NCBI GenBank assembly: GCA_031379665.1
Contig: JANNFI010000064.1
Location: 22,297-86,296 of the forward strand
DNA: 64,000 nucleotides
Reading direction: 5' to 3'
DNA from: SZUA-254 sp031379665
Lineage (GTDB): Bacteria > Bacteroidota > Ignavibacteria > UBA10030 > SZUA-254
Shown: in pieces, positions 49,370-61,092 of the stretch
Layout: every line of letters begins with the position of its first letter
Position numbering within the stretch: the stretch's first letter is position 1
Notes under the pieces: model-generated
Told to the model about the DNA's origin: nothing
Database searches by the model: none
Seen by the model: only the letters and a program-made list of their open reading frames with translations
Made by a program: the position numbers and the translations under genes

Positions 49370-51265
49370 TTATCCAGAGTGATTTTGGGGGGTGAAGTCC
49401 GAGGCGGCGCCCGGGACGCTGTATTCGTACGGACCGCGGAACACTTCCGGAACCTTCGCGAAATTCCCGTGCGCGACGGGCGGGGTGGGGGCCGCGGACC
49501 ACTCGAGCGTGGTCGCCTGCCAGTGGTTCTCCTTCGCCGCCTCGCCACTGCGGAGGCTCCTGAAGATGTTGACGATGAATACAATCTGGAAGAGGGCCAT
49601 CGCCCAGGCGCCCACCGACATCCATTCGTTAAGATAGAGGACGTCCAGCGCGTGGGCGTACTGCGCGCCGCCGTCGTAGAGCCGCCTCGAAACTCCGGCA
49701 AGGCCCTGGATGAGCATCGGGAAGAAGATGACGTTCATGCAGACGAACGAACCCCAAAAGTGGACCTTTCCGAGGCGTTCGTTCAGGACCCTCCCGGTGA
49801 TCTTCGGGAACCAGTAATAGATACCGGCTAAGAGCGCAAAGATCGTCCCCGGGGCGACGACGTAGTGGAAGTGGCCGATGACGTAGTAGGTGTCGTGGAG
49901 CGCAATGTCGGACGCTGAAAGCCCGAGCGGGAGGCCGGTCAGTCCGCCGATCCCGAACATCGGCAGGAACGCGAGCGCGAAGAGCATCGCGCTGTTGAAC
50001 CTGATCGATCCTCCGTGCAAGCTGATGAAGAAAGCCGAGAGGATGATCACCGACGGTATGGAAATGATCATCGTCGTCGTCTGGAAGAAGGAGCTGATCG
50101 CCGTGCCCATCCCGGTGAGGAACATATGGTGGGCCCAGACGATGAACGACGTGAAGCCCAGGAACACTGCCGCGTAGACGAGCGATTTATACCCCCAGAG
50201 CGGCTTCCTGGTGTTGTTCGCGATGACCTCCGCGATGATCCCCATCGCCGGGAGGATCAGCACATACACTTCGGGATGCGCGAGGAACCAGAACAGGTGC
50301 TGCCAGAGGAGCGGGCTGCCTCCCCCGGTGTTCGGGAGGAGTTCTCCGCTGATGACCAGTCCTGACGGCAGGAAGAAACTCGTCCCCGCGAGCCGGTCCA
50401 TCAACTGCAGCACCCCGGCGGCCTCGAGCGGGGGGAAGGCCAGCAGGAGGAGGAACGACGTTACGAACTGCGCCCACACGAAGAATGGGAGGCGCATGAA
50501 ATGCAGGCCCTTCGCCCTGAGTTGGATGACGGTGACGATGAAATTCACCGAGCCCAGGAGGGAGGAGGTGATCAGGAAGATCATGCCGAACAGCCAGACC
50601 GTTTGCCCGGTGGTGGCGATGTGGGAGAGCGGGGGATAGGAGGTCCACCCGGAGTTTGCCGCGCCGCCGGGAACGAAGAAACTGACAAGCATCACGACGC
50701 CGCCGACGAAGTACACCCAGTAGCTCATCATATTGAGCTTCGGGAAGGCCATGTCGGGCGCGCCGATCTGGAGAGGCATAACGTAATTGCCGAATGCCCC
50801 GACGGCGAGGGGGACCACCCCGAGGAAGACCATGATCGTGCCGTGCATCGCCCCCAGGGAGTTATAGAATTCCGGGAGCATGATGCCGCCTGGCATCATC
50901 GCCTCGTCCGTCGCCAGCCAGTAGACCAGCCACCCGAGCAATACGATGGCGGTCCCCACGACCATGTGGATCCCCGGTCGGAAGCGGGAGTAGGCAAGGA
51001 CGATCAGCCCGACGACCCCGAACGGGAGCGCGAACCGCAGGGCCGGGAGCTGTTGTTCCGGGTATGCCAGCTGCCACCGCATCATCATCATCAGCGTGAA
51101 GCCGAAGAGGAGGAAGAGGAGGGAGGTGAGGCCGTATTGGATCCCGATGACCTTGTGGTCCTGGGAGAATACGTATTTCCGAAGGAAACTTTCGTGGTGG
51201 TGGCCGTCCGGACCGTGCGAATGGGCGGAATGGTCCGCGGCAGTCCCCGAGGGGGAGTGGCTCAT
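49370..51265 (-). CDS. coxA: Cytochrome c oxidase subunit I (heme-copper oxidase, A-type)
   Basis: A 631-residue catalytic subunit with twelve or more helices, carrying heme a and the heme a3-CuB site. The CuB/tyrosine motif HPEVYVLILPAMG has the D-channel glutamate of A-type enzymes. WAHHMFLTGM supplies the two CuB histidines and YVIGHFHYVVAPG the heme ligands. The N-terminus is His-rich (HSAHSHGPDGHHHESF), possibly copper-binding. AAGGAG precedes the ATG. The subunit II gene is unusually far downstream (fifth after coxA) instead of directly upstream. Confidence 0.96.
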   Translation of the reverse strand: MSHSPSGTAADHSAHSHGPDGHHHESFLRKYVFSQDHKVIGIQYGLTSLLFLLFGFTLMMMMRWQLAYPEQQLPALRFALPFGVVGLIVLAYSRFRPGIHMVVGTAIVLLGWLVYWLATDEAMMPGGIMLPEFYNSLGAMHGTIMVFLGVVPLAVGAFGNYVMPLQIGAPDMAFPKLNMMSYWVYFVGGVVMLVSFFVPGGAANSGWTSYPPLSHIATTGQTVWLFGMIFLITSSLLGSVNFIVTVIQLRAKGLHFMRLPFFVWAQFVTSFLLLLAFPPLEAAGVLQLMDRLAGTSFFLPSGLVISGELLPNTGGGSPLLWQHLFWFLAHPEVYVLILPAMGIIAEVIANNTRKPLWGYKSLVYAAVFLGFTSFIVWAHHMFLTGMGTAISSFFQTTTMIISIPSVIILSAFFISLHGGSIRFNSAMLFALAFLPMFGIGGLTGLPLGLSASDIALHDTYYVIGHFHYVVAPGTIFALLAGIYYWFPKITGRVLNERLGKVHFWGSFVCMNVIFFPMLIQGLAGVSRRLYDGGAQYAHALDVLYLNEWMSVGAWAMALFQIVFIVNIFRSLRSGEAAKENHWQATTLEWSAAPTPPVAHGNFAKVPEVFRGPYEYSVPGAASDFTPQNHSG

Positions 51266-51313
51266 GGTCGCTCCTTGTTGGGTTGCGAAAGAGGTTGTGG
51301 TTCAGGGGGTGTG

Positions 51314-52021
51314 TTACTTACCCTCGAAGGAGAAGTCTGCGGATTTCGAACCGGCGGCGGCGACGGAGACCTTCATCGTGGAAGCGCCGTATTTTTCGTG
51401 CCACGCCTCGACCTCGTATTCGCCGGCGGGCAGGTCCTTGATCGTGAAATTTCCCTGGTCGTCGGACACGGCGAAGAAGGGATGCTCCATCACTCCGACG
51501 TAGGCGGCCATCCAGTTGTGGACCTCGCACTTGACCTTCACCATCACCTCGGGGCTCGAGAACGACTGCGTCATCTTCATCCCCTTCTTCGGCTGTGCGA
51601 TGTTGAACTGCTTGCTGTTCTTCGGGAGGGCGTGCACGTTGTGGAGCGTCTCGTCGCTGTTGATGATTTCAATCTTCTGGTCGATCATCACCCCAAAGAC
51701 GTGGGGGGTGTACTGGCAGCCGCTCTGGTCGAACTTCACCTTCTCCTTCGGGGCGGGATATTTTTTCTTGGGGAGGCCGCTCTTGACGTACACGAAAACG
51801 TTCTTGAGTGTGCCGTTCGCGTTGACCACGACCTGGTCGGAATAGACGTCCTTCCCGCCGTGGGCCTTCTCGCACTTCTTGTCAGCGGTCATCTTGATTT
51901 TCACCGGAGCCGGTTTCGCGCCCTTGAAGGTGATCTTGCCGGTCAGGGCGCCGGCGTATCCTGCGTCCGGCGATGCTGCGAGGAGGAGGAGTGAAAGCGC
52001 GAAGAACGAAATCGACTTCAT
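51314..52021 (-). CDS. Periplasmic cupredoxin-like protein, first gene of the oxidase operon
   Basis: A 235-residue exported protein (signal peptide about 1-23). Candidate blue-copper ligands are His127 or His130 (TLHNVHA), Cys165, His168 and Met171 (KCEVHNWM). The C-terminal part (FFAVSDDQGNFTIKDLPAGE, VEAWHEKYG) is a carboxypeptidase-regulatory-type beta-sandwich. It probably carries electrons or copper to the oxidase whose coxA gene follows 48 bases later. A close paralogue lies at 55092-55910 on the other side of the pyrophosphatase gene. The ATG at 52021 begins the signal peptide; the longer frame is unlikely. Confidence 0.85.
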   Translation of the reverse strand: MKSISFFALSLLLLAASPDAGYAGALTGKITFKGAKPAPVKIKMTADKKCEKAHGGKDVYSDQVVVNANGTLKNVFVYVKSGLPKKKYPAPKEKVKFDQSGCQYTPHVFGVMIDQKIEIINSDETLHNVHALPKNSKQFNIAQPKKGMKMTQSFSSPEVMVKVKCEVHNWMAAYVGVMEHPFFAVSDDQGNFTIKDLPAGEYEVEAWHEKYGASTMKVSVAAAGSKSADFSFEGK

Positions 52022-52122
52022 GATGGTGAATCTCCTGATATGATGAGGAAAACAACGGGCCACGGCTTCCGGGGTCAGCGCCAGGGATGTCGGAAGTGTC
52101 GTGAAAACCATAATTGACACCC

Positions 52123-52151
52123 ATAATATTGAAAAAAATCGATTTTATCAA
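52123..52151 (-). promoter_or_regulatory. Promoter of the cytochrome oxidase operon
   Basis: On the minus strand TTGATA (52151-52146) and TATTAT (52128-52123) are 17 bases apart, each 5/6 to consensus. The leader to the cupredoxin ATG is about 95 bases. Confidence 0.7.
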
Positions 52152-52208
52152 CTGTTTTCGTCTGAAAAGGGCACAGGTCTGGTTTTACTTGCTTTTTGGG
52201 GAAATTAC

Positions 52209-52237
52209 TTGCCAATCCCTCGAATTTTCACTAAATT
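52209..52237 (+). promoter_or_regulatory. Promoter of the pyrophosphatase gene
   Basis: TTGCCA (52209-52214) and TAAATT (52232-52237) are 17 bases apart in an AT-rich divergent region. The leader to the GTG at 52303 is about 60 bases. Confidence 0.5.
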
Positions 52238-52302
52238 TTCTACCCTTGCTGTGGAGGGTCTAATTCATACAGCATCATCTCACTTAATCGATCGGAGTAC
52301 TC

Positions 52303-54450
<2,148 letters not shown>

Positions 54451-54483
54451 ATAACCTTTCACCATCATCGAAGGATTGTTCAT

Positions 54484-55095
54484 ATGAAAACCGCTCTCCG
54501 ATTACGCAATGGATACCATCTGGTTCTATTGATCACGGCCCTCCTGGCGCTCCTTGCGCCGGGTTGCCAGAAACCGGCACCACCCGAGCCGACACCCATC
54601 GAACGCGGAAAGTACCTCGTCACCATTATGGGGTGCCACGACTGCCATTCCCCCAAGGTGATGGATCCGGCCCTTGGGCCGATGCCCGATACCACGAAAC
54701 TCCTCTCCGGGAGTCCGGAAGGAACCCCGCATCCCACCTGGTCGCCCAATGACTTGATGACCAGGAACATGATAGCCTCCACGAACATGGATTTTACCAC
54801 GTGGGCGGGTCCCTGGGGGGTCAGCTTCACCGCCAACCTCACGCCTGACAAGGAAACAGGTCTGGGCGAGTGGACCGAGGAATCATTCATCGCGGCCCTT
54901 CGGACAGGGAAACATCAGGGTCAGCCGAACGGGCGGGCGATTCTCCCGCCTATGCCCTGGCCGATGGTCCGGCAGGCAACCGACGCCGACCTGAAGGCGA
55001 TCTGGGCGTACCTTCGTTCGATCCCCGCAGTGAAGAACGCGGTTCCGCTCCCCGTTCCGCCGGCGCAGGGTGACGCGGGAGCCCCGGCACCGTGA
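54484..55095 (+). CDS. c-type cytochrome lipoprotein
   Basis: A 203-residue lipoprotein: signal sequence with lipobox LLAPGC (lipidated Cys28), then a single heme site CHDCH (Cys51, Cys54, His55). A possible axial Met is in PPMPWPMVRQ, and a typical cytochrome c terminal helix follows (TDADLKAIWAYLRSIPAV). GRAILPPMPW with the following helix resembles the cytochrome subunits of periplasmic dehydrogenases. It probably donates electrons to the oxidase. Its TGA overlaps the GTG of the next cupredoxin gene (GTGA), coupling a heme carrier and a copper carrier. Confidence 0.9.
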   Translation: MKTALRLRNGYHLVLLITALLALLAPGCQKPAPPEPTPIERGKYLVTIMGCHDCHSPKVMDPALGPMPDTTKLLSGSPEGTPHPTWSPNDLMTRNMIASTNMDFTTWAGPWGVSFTANLTPDKETGLGEWTEESFIAALRTGKHQGQPNGRAILPPMPWPMVRQATDADLKAIWAYLRSIPAVKNAVPLPVPPAQGDAGAPAP

Positions 55096-55910
55096 ACCTC
55101 GGAAGGTTCCGTGTCGCATTCCTTGCGGCGTGGTTCCTGTGCTTTTGGGGTTGCAATAGCGGCGAAGGACCCGGAGCCGGCGATGGCACGGGGAGGTTCG
55201 CAGCGACCGCAACCGTCCCGGTTGAAGTCCCCAGTCAAACGGCCGACACCGGTGCCGGATTTTTCCGCGGAAGGGTGCTCTTCGACGGGCCGGTCCCAGG
55301 CCGGCAAAAGCTCCTGGTCGTAAAGGACGTGGCGGTCTGCGGGAGGGTCAACCACCTCGACGATCGCCTCGTCGTGGGTGAGGAGGGCGGCATCCGTAAC
55401 GCCGTCGTTTCCGTCAGGGGCGTGAAGGGCGGGAGGCCGCTCCTGTCGATGGGAGACAAATTCACGCTCGACCAGCGCGCCTGCGCATATTCACCCCACG
55501 TCCTCATCCTGCCGGCGGGGTCCCCGCTGACGGTGTCGAACAACGACGGCGTCCTTCACAACATCCACACCTTCAGCACGCTCAACAAACCCTTCAACGT
55601 CGCCCAACCGAAAGTCCTCAAGGAAATCGAGCGAACATTTGACGTCCCGGAGAAGATCGCTGTGCGCTGCGACGTTCACGGTTGGATGTGCGCGTGGGTG
55701 GTCGTGGTGGACGATCCGTACCACGCCGTCACCGATGAGGAGGGGATGTTCGAAATTTCAGGGATCCCACCGGGTGAGTATGTGGTGGAATGCTGGCAGG
55801 AGGAGTTGGGGGAACAGTCGTCCGGGATCACCCTCGGTGTCACGCCTGGTGGGGCGCGAAACGCTTCGCACGATTTCGTCTATTCGAATGTCCCCCGCCA
55901 GGGAAATTGA
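55092..55910 (+). CDS. Cupredoxin-like lipoprotein, paralogue of the oxidase-operon cupredoxin
   Basis: A 272-residue lipoprotein started by GTG, with lipobox FWGC (Cys21). The copper ligands mirror its paralogue: His156 or His159 (VLHNIHTF), Cys193, His196 and Met199 (RCDVHGWM). Both copies share the KPFNVAQP or KQFNIAQP loop and a C-terminal regulatory beta-sandwich (FEISGIPPGEYVVECW). An additional Cys (Cys200) follows the Met ligand. The two genes probably arose by duplication, one soluble and one lipid-anchored. Translational overlap with the cytochrome c gene suggests a shared electron-transfer role. Confidence 0.83.
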   Translation: MNLGRFRVAFLAAWFLCFWGCNSGEGPGAGDGTGRFAATATVPVEVPSQTADTGAGFFRGRVLFDGPVPGRQKLLVVKDVAVCGRVNHLDDRLVVGEEGGIRNAVVSVRGVKGGRPLLSMGDKFTLDQRACAYSPHVLILPAGSPLTVSNNDGVLHNIHTFSTLNKPFNVAQPKVLKEIERTFDVPEKIAVRCDVHGWMCAWVVVVDDPYHAVTDEEGMFEISGIPPGEYVVECWQEELGEQSSGITLGVTPGGARNASHDFVYSNVPRQGN

Positions 55911-55953
55911 GCCGGACGCGACTCCCGGCCATCGAAAAAAGTCAGCTGATTCT

Positions 55954-56439
55954 CTAGAGACCGCCCCAATTCACAATGGGGAAGATTGGCATGAAGCCGC
56001 CGGTCTTGATCAGGTTGATCAGGCCGATCTGGACGCCCTTGATCGTCTCAGTGCTGTTGACCAGGCCGAACTGCAATCCGTGGAGATGTCCGGCAGAACC
56101 GTAAATTCCCATCTGGAGACCCGAAAACGCTCCGTTGGTGATGCTCACCATACCCGCCTGCCAGCCTTCGAAGTCCTTTTCTACCATCCCGACACCGGCC
56201 CACTCTATACCCTTGACGCTGCCGGTCGCCTTCGTCACGAGACCCCAGTCGAATCCGGTTACGTTCACGTTGGCCCCGTAGATCAGGCTGAGGCGCAGTC
56301 CGGAGACGGATTCGTTCTCTGGAACGATCTGGACCGGGGTGAAGAGCGCGAGCTGTACCGGGTTGTCACCGGCGAGGGCGTCCGCGGGAACAAGCAAGAG
56401 GGCGAGGATCGCAAGGAATATACTGGGGATGAATTTCAT
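55954..56439 (-). CDS. LA_2272-type surface repeat protein
   Basis: A 161-residue exported protein (signal peptide MKFIPSIFLAILALLLVPAD and ALA cleavage site). The mature part is built of short repeats of about 14-24 residues with G-x-Q/E-x-G-x-V/I, for example GIEWAGVGMVE, GWQAGMVSIT, GLQMGIYGSA, GLQFGLVNS and GVQIGLINL. This is the LA_2272 surface repeat pattern, found in putative outer-membrane or surface proteins of unknown function. GAAGG precedes the ATG at 56439; the upstream in-frame extension is rejected because the signal peptide starts there. It is a single gene, oriented tail-to-tail with the cupredoxin gene. Confidence 0.8.
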   Translation of the reverse strand: MKFIPSIFLAILALLLVPADALAGDNPVQLALFTPVQIVPENESVSGLRLSLIYGANVNVTGFDWGLVTKATGSVKGIEWAGVGMVEKDFEGWQAGMVSITNGAFSGLQMGIYGSAGHLHGLQFGLVNSTETIKGVQIGLINLIKTGGFMPIFPIVNWGGL

Positions 56440-56603
56440 GAAAGCCTTCAAAAGGTGATAGTCTGGGAGTAAATTGGTAGTATTTTCACTCCAGCGATCC
56501 TGCGCCGGTTGTGCGCATCGACGCGGCCAGAGGGCTGATCGTCGGGATCGAAGGCCGAATATAAGATTTCCGGAGTAAAAGGTCAAACCGGCCACCGGGA
56601 AAT

Positions 56604-56637
56604 TGATACTATTGATATCATGGTTAGGTTGGTATCA
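56604..56637. promoter_or_regulatory. Inverted repeat upstream of the kinase gene
   Basis: TGATAC (56604-56609) and GTATCA (56632-56637) form an inverted repeat around a central TGATATCA palindrome (56614-56621), 26 to 59 bases before the kinase ATG. It may be an operator. The surrounding 223-base gap is AT-rich and otherwise holds no gene. Confidence 0.35.
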
Positions 56638-56662
56638 TTTATTTTGAATTGCGAATATTAGC

Positions 56663-59347
56663 ATGATCGGCCAAAGTATATCCCACTACAAGATCCTTGA
56701 GAAGCCCGGTGAGGGCGGCATGGGTGTCGTCTATAAAGCCCATGACACCAAACTCGACCGCGACGTCGCGCTGAAGTTCCTTCCGCATCATCTTACTGCC
56801 AATGAAACTGAGCAAGCGCGCTTTCTGCAGGAAGCACGTGCGGCTTCAGCGCTGAATCATCCCAATGTTTGTGGAATCCATGCCATCGGTGAAGATGAAG
56901 GCCAGAGCTTTATCGACATGGAGTATGTTGACGGCGTTACACTGCGGAAAAAACTTGCAACCGGGCCTCTGAATATCGATGCCGCTCTTCCGTACGCAAT
57001 TCAGATCGGCGAAGCTCTGGCAGATGCGCACGCCAAAGGCATTGTCCATCGGGATGTGAAATGCGAAAACATCATGATCAATTCGAAGAACATGATCAAG
57101 GTGATGGACTTCGGATTGGCAAAACTGAAAGGTTCTCTGAAACTCACGAAGACCTCGAGCACAGTCGGAACGCTTGCCTATATGTCACCCGAGCAAATCC
57201 AGGGCGCAGAGGTTGACGGGCGCTCCGACATCTTTTCGTTTGGTGTCGTGTTGTTTGAAATGCTGACGGGCCACATGCCGTTCCGGGGCGAGCATGAAGC
57301 GGCGATGATGTATTCCATTATTAATGAAGAACCGGAACCGCTCACGAAGTACGTTCCCGGCGCATCGTCTGAGTTGCTTCATATTTTCGGCAGGGCATTC
57401 GAGAAAAACCCGGAAGAGCGCTATCAGTCGGTACACGACATGGTCATCGACTTGCGGCGGTTGAAGAAACAGTCCACAAAAGTCTCCCGTGAGTTTGCTA
57501 AACCGGCCGGTTCAATTCCATCCACCGGTTCATCGCACACGTCTTCATCGGCAGAACTTTCTTCTGCCTCCCAACAGCAAGCAAGCGCATCGTTTCTTTC
57601 GAAGTATAAGTGGTGGATTGGCGGAGCCATCGTTGCCCTAATGGCTGTTGCTACTCTCGCCGTTTTCGTTCTGCGTCCGTGGAAGTCAACCGCCGAAATC
57701 AATCCCGCTATGACAACGCGGGTATTGGAAATCCCCCTGTCGGATATCTTATATCCCGGACTCTCGGGCGACGGCAACTGGGCGGCTTTCCCGGCGAAGG
57801 ACGTGGGCGGGAACTGGCATGTCTATTTTATGAATACCAGCGAGGGAGAGCCAAAAGCGATTACCACCGATTTGCTGAGCTGGATGAGTTCAGTTGATGT
57901 TTCATCCGACGGCAGCCGCGTGGCATATGACGGCCGTGTTCCGGGAAGCAACAACAGGATTGATATTTTCCTGACTTCTGTGCTCGGAGGCGGGACCAGA
58001 ACGATTGTTCAGAATGGAGAAAACCCCCGATGGCAACCGGATGGCAAGCGCATTTTCTTTATGAGAGGGCTTCGGTCGACAGGAGACCCTTCAAACAAAC
58101 TTACAATATGGAGTGTGACCCCGGAAGGGACGGAGGAGCGGCTGGAATTCATCGACAGCGTTTCTGTTAGCGGACGAGTTTCCATCTCTGTTTCACCGGA
58201 TGGGAAAGAGGTCGTCTGGCTGCGCACATTCCCGGACGGCAATTATCAGGAGGTGGTGATTCGCAATCTCGCATCCGGCGCGGAGCGGCAGCTCACGTTC
58301 AACAAAAAGAACTGCGATGAAGTCTGCTGGGCTTCGAACAATCAGATCATCTTCTCGTCGAACAAAAGCGGCAACATCAACTTCTGGATGGTACCGGCTG
58401 AGGGGGGAGAACAGGTGCAGATCACGAAGGGACTGGGTCCCGATATGGGCATGAAGATCTCCACCGACCTGAAGAAATTACTCTACAATGAACGCCAGGA
58501 TGTCGGCGATTTTTGGATCGGCTCCTTAGAATCAGGAACGACGCGCCAGATAACGTTCGACGACAGAAGAAAGATTAATCCGTGCCTCTCTCCCGATGGG
58601 AAGTTCATTGCATTTGAAATGAGTGATGCAAACCCGCTCAACCCACAAAATGCAATCTACGTGAGCAACCGTGATGGTTCCAATCGCCGACAACTTGCTT
58701 CAAGTCCCGGGATGGTAGTATGGGCCCCCAATTGGTCTCCCGACGGCTCACGAATCTCCTATATTGCCAGCAATCCCGCACTTCCGTCCGATTCTGCCGG
58801 CGCGAGGAAGGTGTATGTGATCGACGCGGTAAGGACAGGCGCCCCAAAGTTTATCGCAGAAGGATCGCCGGGATTTTGGCTCAATGCAGACAGCTTGCGG
58901 TTGAACCACGGTAGAAAACACTGGATTGCATCCCTCGCCACCGGACAAGTGAGTCAGTTTTTCGAGGACTCGACGGTCGGTTTTCCACTGTCCGGAGGAA
59001 AGTATGTCGGTTACTGGGATAAAAATAAATCAATTGGAGGTTTCTGGATTGTCGAGGTGGATGCGTCGTTCAAACGGAAGGGAACGGCACGGAGAATCGA
59101 CGACCGGAAAGACGGATATACGTTTTTCTTACTTTCACGATCGAGGGATTTTGCGATCTTTAAGAAGCCGGGGGGAAAGTTATTGAAGGTGTGGCTAATA
59201 ACCGGCAAGGAAGAGCCGATCCCGGGTACGTTCTCTAACATCGATAATGGGGAGATGTTTTCTCTGGCCCCGGAAACAAACGAATTTATCTACCAGATAA
59301 ATCGAACAAAGGGAAAGCTGGTGATGATAGAGAATTTGTTTAAGTAG
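56663..59347 (+). CDS. Ser/Thr protein kinase with C-terminal TolB-like propeller
   Basis: An 894-residue membrane kinase. The kinase domain (about 10-270) is complete: glycine loop GEGGMG (16-21), Lys38, HRDVKCEN (129-136), DFG (149-151), and SPEQIQG with DIFSFGVVLFEML. A Ser/Thr-rich linker leads to one transmembrane helix (about 317-339). The outer half (360-894) is a WD40/TolB-like propeller with repeats such as SVSPDGKEVVWL, LSPDGKFIAFEM and WSPDGSRISYI. This layout suggests a receptor kinase sensing an extracytoplasmic ligand. The gene is AT-richer than its neighbours, which suggests acquisition. It is a standalone gene with no visible partner. Confidence 0.93.
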   Translation: MIGQSISHYKILEKPGEGGMGVVYKAHDTKLDRDVALKFLPHHLTANETEQARFLQEARAASALNHPNVCGIHAIGEDEGQSFIDMEYVDGVTLRKKLATGPLNIDAALPYAIQIGEALADAHAKGIVHRDVKCENIMINSKNMIKVMDFGLAKLKGSLKLTKTSSTVGTLAYMSPEQIQGAEVDGRSDIFSFGVVLFEMLTGHMPFRGEHEAAMMYSIINEEPEPLTKYVPGASSELLHIFGRAFEKNPEERYQSVHDMVIDLRRLKKQSTKVSREFAKPAGSIPSTGSSHTSSSAELSSASQQQASASFLSKYKWWIGGAIVALMAVATLAVFVLRPWKSTAEINPAMTTRVLEIPLSDILYPGLSGDGNWAAFPAKDVGGNWHVYFMNTSEGEPKAITTDLLSWMSSVDVSSDGSRVAYDGRVPGSNNRIDIFLTSVLGGGTRTIVQNGENPRWQPDGKRIFFMRGLRSTGDPSNKLTIWSVTPEGTEERLEFIDSVSVSGRVSISVSPDGKEVVWLRTFPDGNYQEVVIRNLASGAERQLTFNKKNCDEVCWASNNQIIFSSNKSGNINFWMVPAEGGEQVQITKGLGPDMGMKISTDLKKLLYNERQDVGDFWIGSLESGTTRQITFDDRRKINPCLSPDGKFIAFEMSDANPLNPQNAIYVSNRDGSNRRQLASSPGMVVWAPNWSPDGSRISYIASNPALPSDSAGARKVYVIDAVRTGAPKFIAEGSPGFWLNADSLRLNHGRKHWIASLATGQVSQFFEDSTVGFPLSGGKYVGYWDKNKSIGGFWIVEVDASFKRKGTARRIDDRKDGYTFFLLSRSRDFAIFKKPGGKLLKVWLITGKEEPIPGTFSNIDNGEMFSLAPETNEFIYQINRTKGKLVMIENLFK

Positions 59348-59382
59348 ACGAGTATACAGAACAATTATAGCTGAGTGCGAAC

Positions 59383-60930
59383 TCATCGCTGAGATTCCCA
59401 CAAATTCCTATCCAAGCTCCTGTACTGAATCGCCTCGCTGATGTGTTCGGACCGTATATCGGATGAGCGAGCAAGATCAGCAATTGTCCTTCCAACCTTG
59501 AGGATGCGATCATAGGCTCGTGCCGAGAGTCCAAGCTTCGTAATCGCCATCTTCAACAATTCTTCACCGGCAGAATCGAGTTTGCAATAGGATTGAGTGT
59601 CCTTCGATTGCATATCAGCATTGCAGTACATCTCCTTTCTTCCTTCAAAACGTTTCATCTGAACTTCTCGAGCTGAAATTACTCTTCCTCGAATTAAGGC
59701 AGAACATTCTCCCGCTTCCTTGCTTGCGAGTTCTTTATATTTCACCGTCGGAACGTCGATGTGCAGATCGATCCGATCGAGGAGCGGTCCCGATATTTTT
59801 GCCCTGTAGTTCCTGATCTGGACGGGGGAGCAGGAGCATTGCCCGGCGGGATCGGTAACGTATCCGCAGCGGCACGGGTTCATCGCGCAGACGAGGAGGA
59901 ACTTCGCAGGGAAATCGACGCTCAATTTCGCCCGCGAGATCGTGACGCTTCCCGATTCCATCGGTTGGCGAAGGACCTCGAGGACGTTCCTCGCGAACTC
60001 AGCGAGTTCGTCGAGGAAGAGGACGCCGTGGTGCGCCAGCGAGATTTCGCCAGGGCGGGGGATGCCACCCCCGCCGACAAGGGCGCTGTTCGATATCGTG
60101 TGGTGCGGCGCCCTGAACGGCCGCCGGCTGAGCAGCGGAGTCCCCGGCGGGACCAGGCCCGCGACGGAGTGTATCCTGGTCGTTTCGACCGCCTCCTCGA
60201 ACGTCATTCCGGGGAGGATGGTAGGGACCCGCCGTGCCAGCATCGTTTTTCCCGAACCGGGAGGACCGACCAGCATGATGTTGTGGCCCCCGGCCGCGGC
60301 GACCTCGAGCGCGCGCTTCACCTGCTCCTGCCCCCGGACGTCGGCAAAGTCGGGCTCCCCCTCGAGGGTCGCCGCAGGTGTCCACGGCGTGTGGGGACAA
60401 GAGACCGGCTTGGCGTGTTCCTCCCCCCGGAGGAACGCCATCGTTTGGGCCAGCGTGCCCATCGGGTGGACATCGATGCCGTCCACGAGGCAGGCCTCCG
60501 CCGCGTTCTCCTCAGGCACGATGACGCCCTGCAGGGCGTTGTCGCGGGCCGCGATAGCCACCGAGAGGACCCCTCGCACGCCCCTCAACCTGCCGTCGAG
60601 CGCCAGCTCGCCAAGGAGGAGGTACCGGCTGAGGAGTGCCGATCCGATCCCGCCGACGGCGGTCAGAATTCCTACTGCGATCGGCAGGTCGAGCGCCGCG
60701 CCCTCCTTCCTGAATCCGGCCGGAGCGAGATTCACGGTAATCCTCCAGGTCGGGAATTTGAACCCCGACGTCTTGATCGCCGCGTAAACCCGCTCACGAC
60801 TCTCCCGGACCACGCTGTCCGGGAGTCCAACGACGTTGAACATGCTGATCGTTGCCGCGATGTGGGTCTCGACCCGGATGATCCGCGCATCGATTCCCAC
60901 CGTCGCCGCGCTCAACACGGTCGAATACAT
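59383..60930 (-). CDS. comM: ComM/YifB-family AAA+ ATPase (Mg chelatase-like)
   Basis: A 515-residue hexameric helicase-like ATPase; the family drives branch migration during natural transformation. The N-terminal Lon-like domain (MYSTVLSAATVGIDARIIRV, NVVGLPDSVVRESRERV, APAGFRKEGAALDLPIA) is followed by Walker A GPPGSGKTMLARR, Walker B HHGVLFLDELAEF, the zinc-type loop MNPCRCG, and the C-terminal domain. The ATG at 60930 fits the family N-terminus better than one seven codons earlier. The last 120 or so codons (59383 to about 59750) are visibly AT-richer than the rest, matching the adjacent kinase gene. Confidence 0.92.
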   Translation of the reverse strand: MYSTVLSAATVGIDARIIRVETHIAATISMFNVVGLPDSVVRESRERVYAAIKTSGFKFPTWRITVNLAPAGFRKEGAALDLPIAVGILTAVGGIGSALLSRYLLLGELALDGRLRGVRGVLSVAIAARDNALQGVIVPEENAAEACLVDGIDVHPMGTLAQTMAFLRGEEHAKPVSCPHTPWTPAATLEGEPDFADVRGQEQVKRALEVAAAGGHNIMLVGPPGSGKTMLARRVPTILPGMTFEEAVETTRIHSVAGLVPPGTPLLSRRPFRAPHHTISNSALVGGGGIPRPGEISLAHHGVLFLDELAEFARNVLEVLRQPMESGSVTISRAKLSVDFPAKFLLVCAMNPCRCGYVTDPAGQCSCSPVQIRNYRAKISGPLLDRIDLHIDVPTVKYKELASKEAGECSALIRGRVISAREVQMKRFEGRKEMYCNADMQSKDTQSYCKLDSAGEELLKMAITKLGLSARAYDRILKVGRTIADLARSSDIRSEHISEAIQYRSLDRNLWESQR

Positions 60931-61092
60931 GATCTTGCCCGTGGTCGTCATCGTAGAGCGGCCCAGCTAGCGGCGATTTGAAGGGGAGGGTAGTGTGGTG
61001 GTAATCTAGGAGGGATGCGCGCGCCGTTCCATACGGCGATCGCCCCATTTTCCCTTGAAAGTCCAAGCCTTCAATCCCAACCCCCAAGAACT

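Noticed and set aside
56440..59820. The AT-richer kinase segment being a transposon or integron
   Set aside because: No transposase, integrase, tRNA, or flanking repeat was found; the boundary lies inside an intact comM frame, which fits recombination better.
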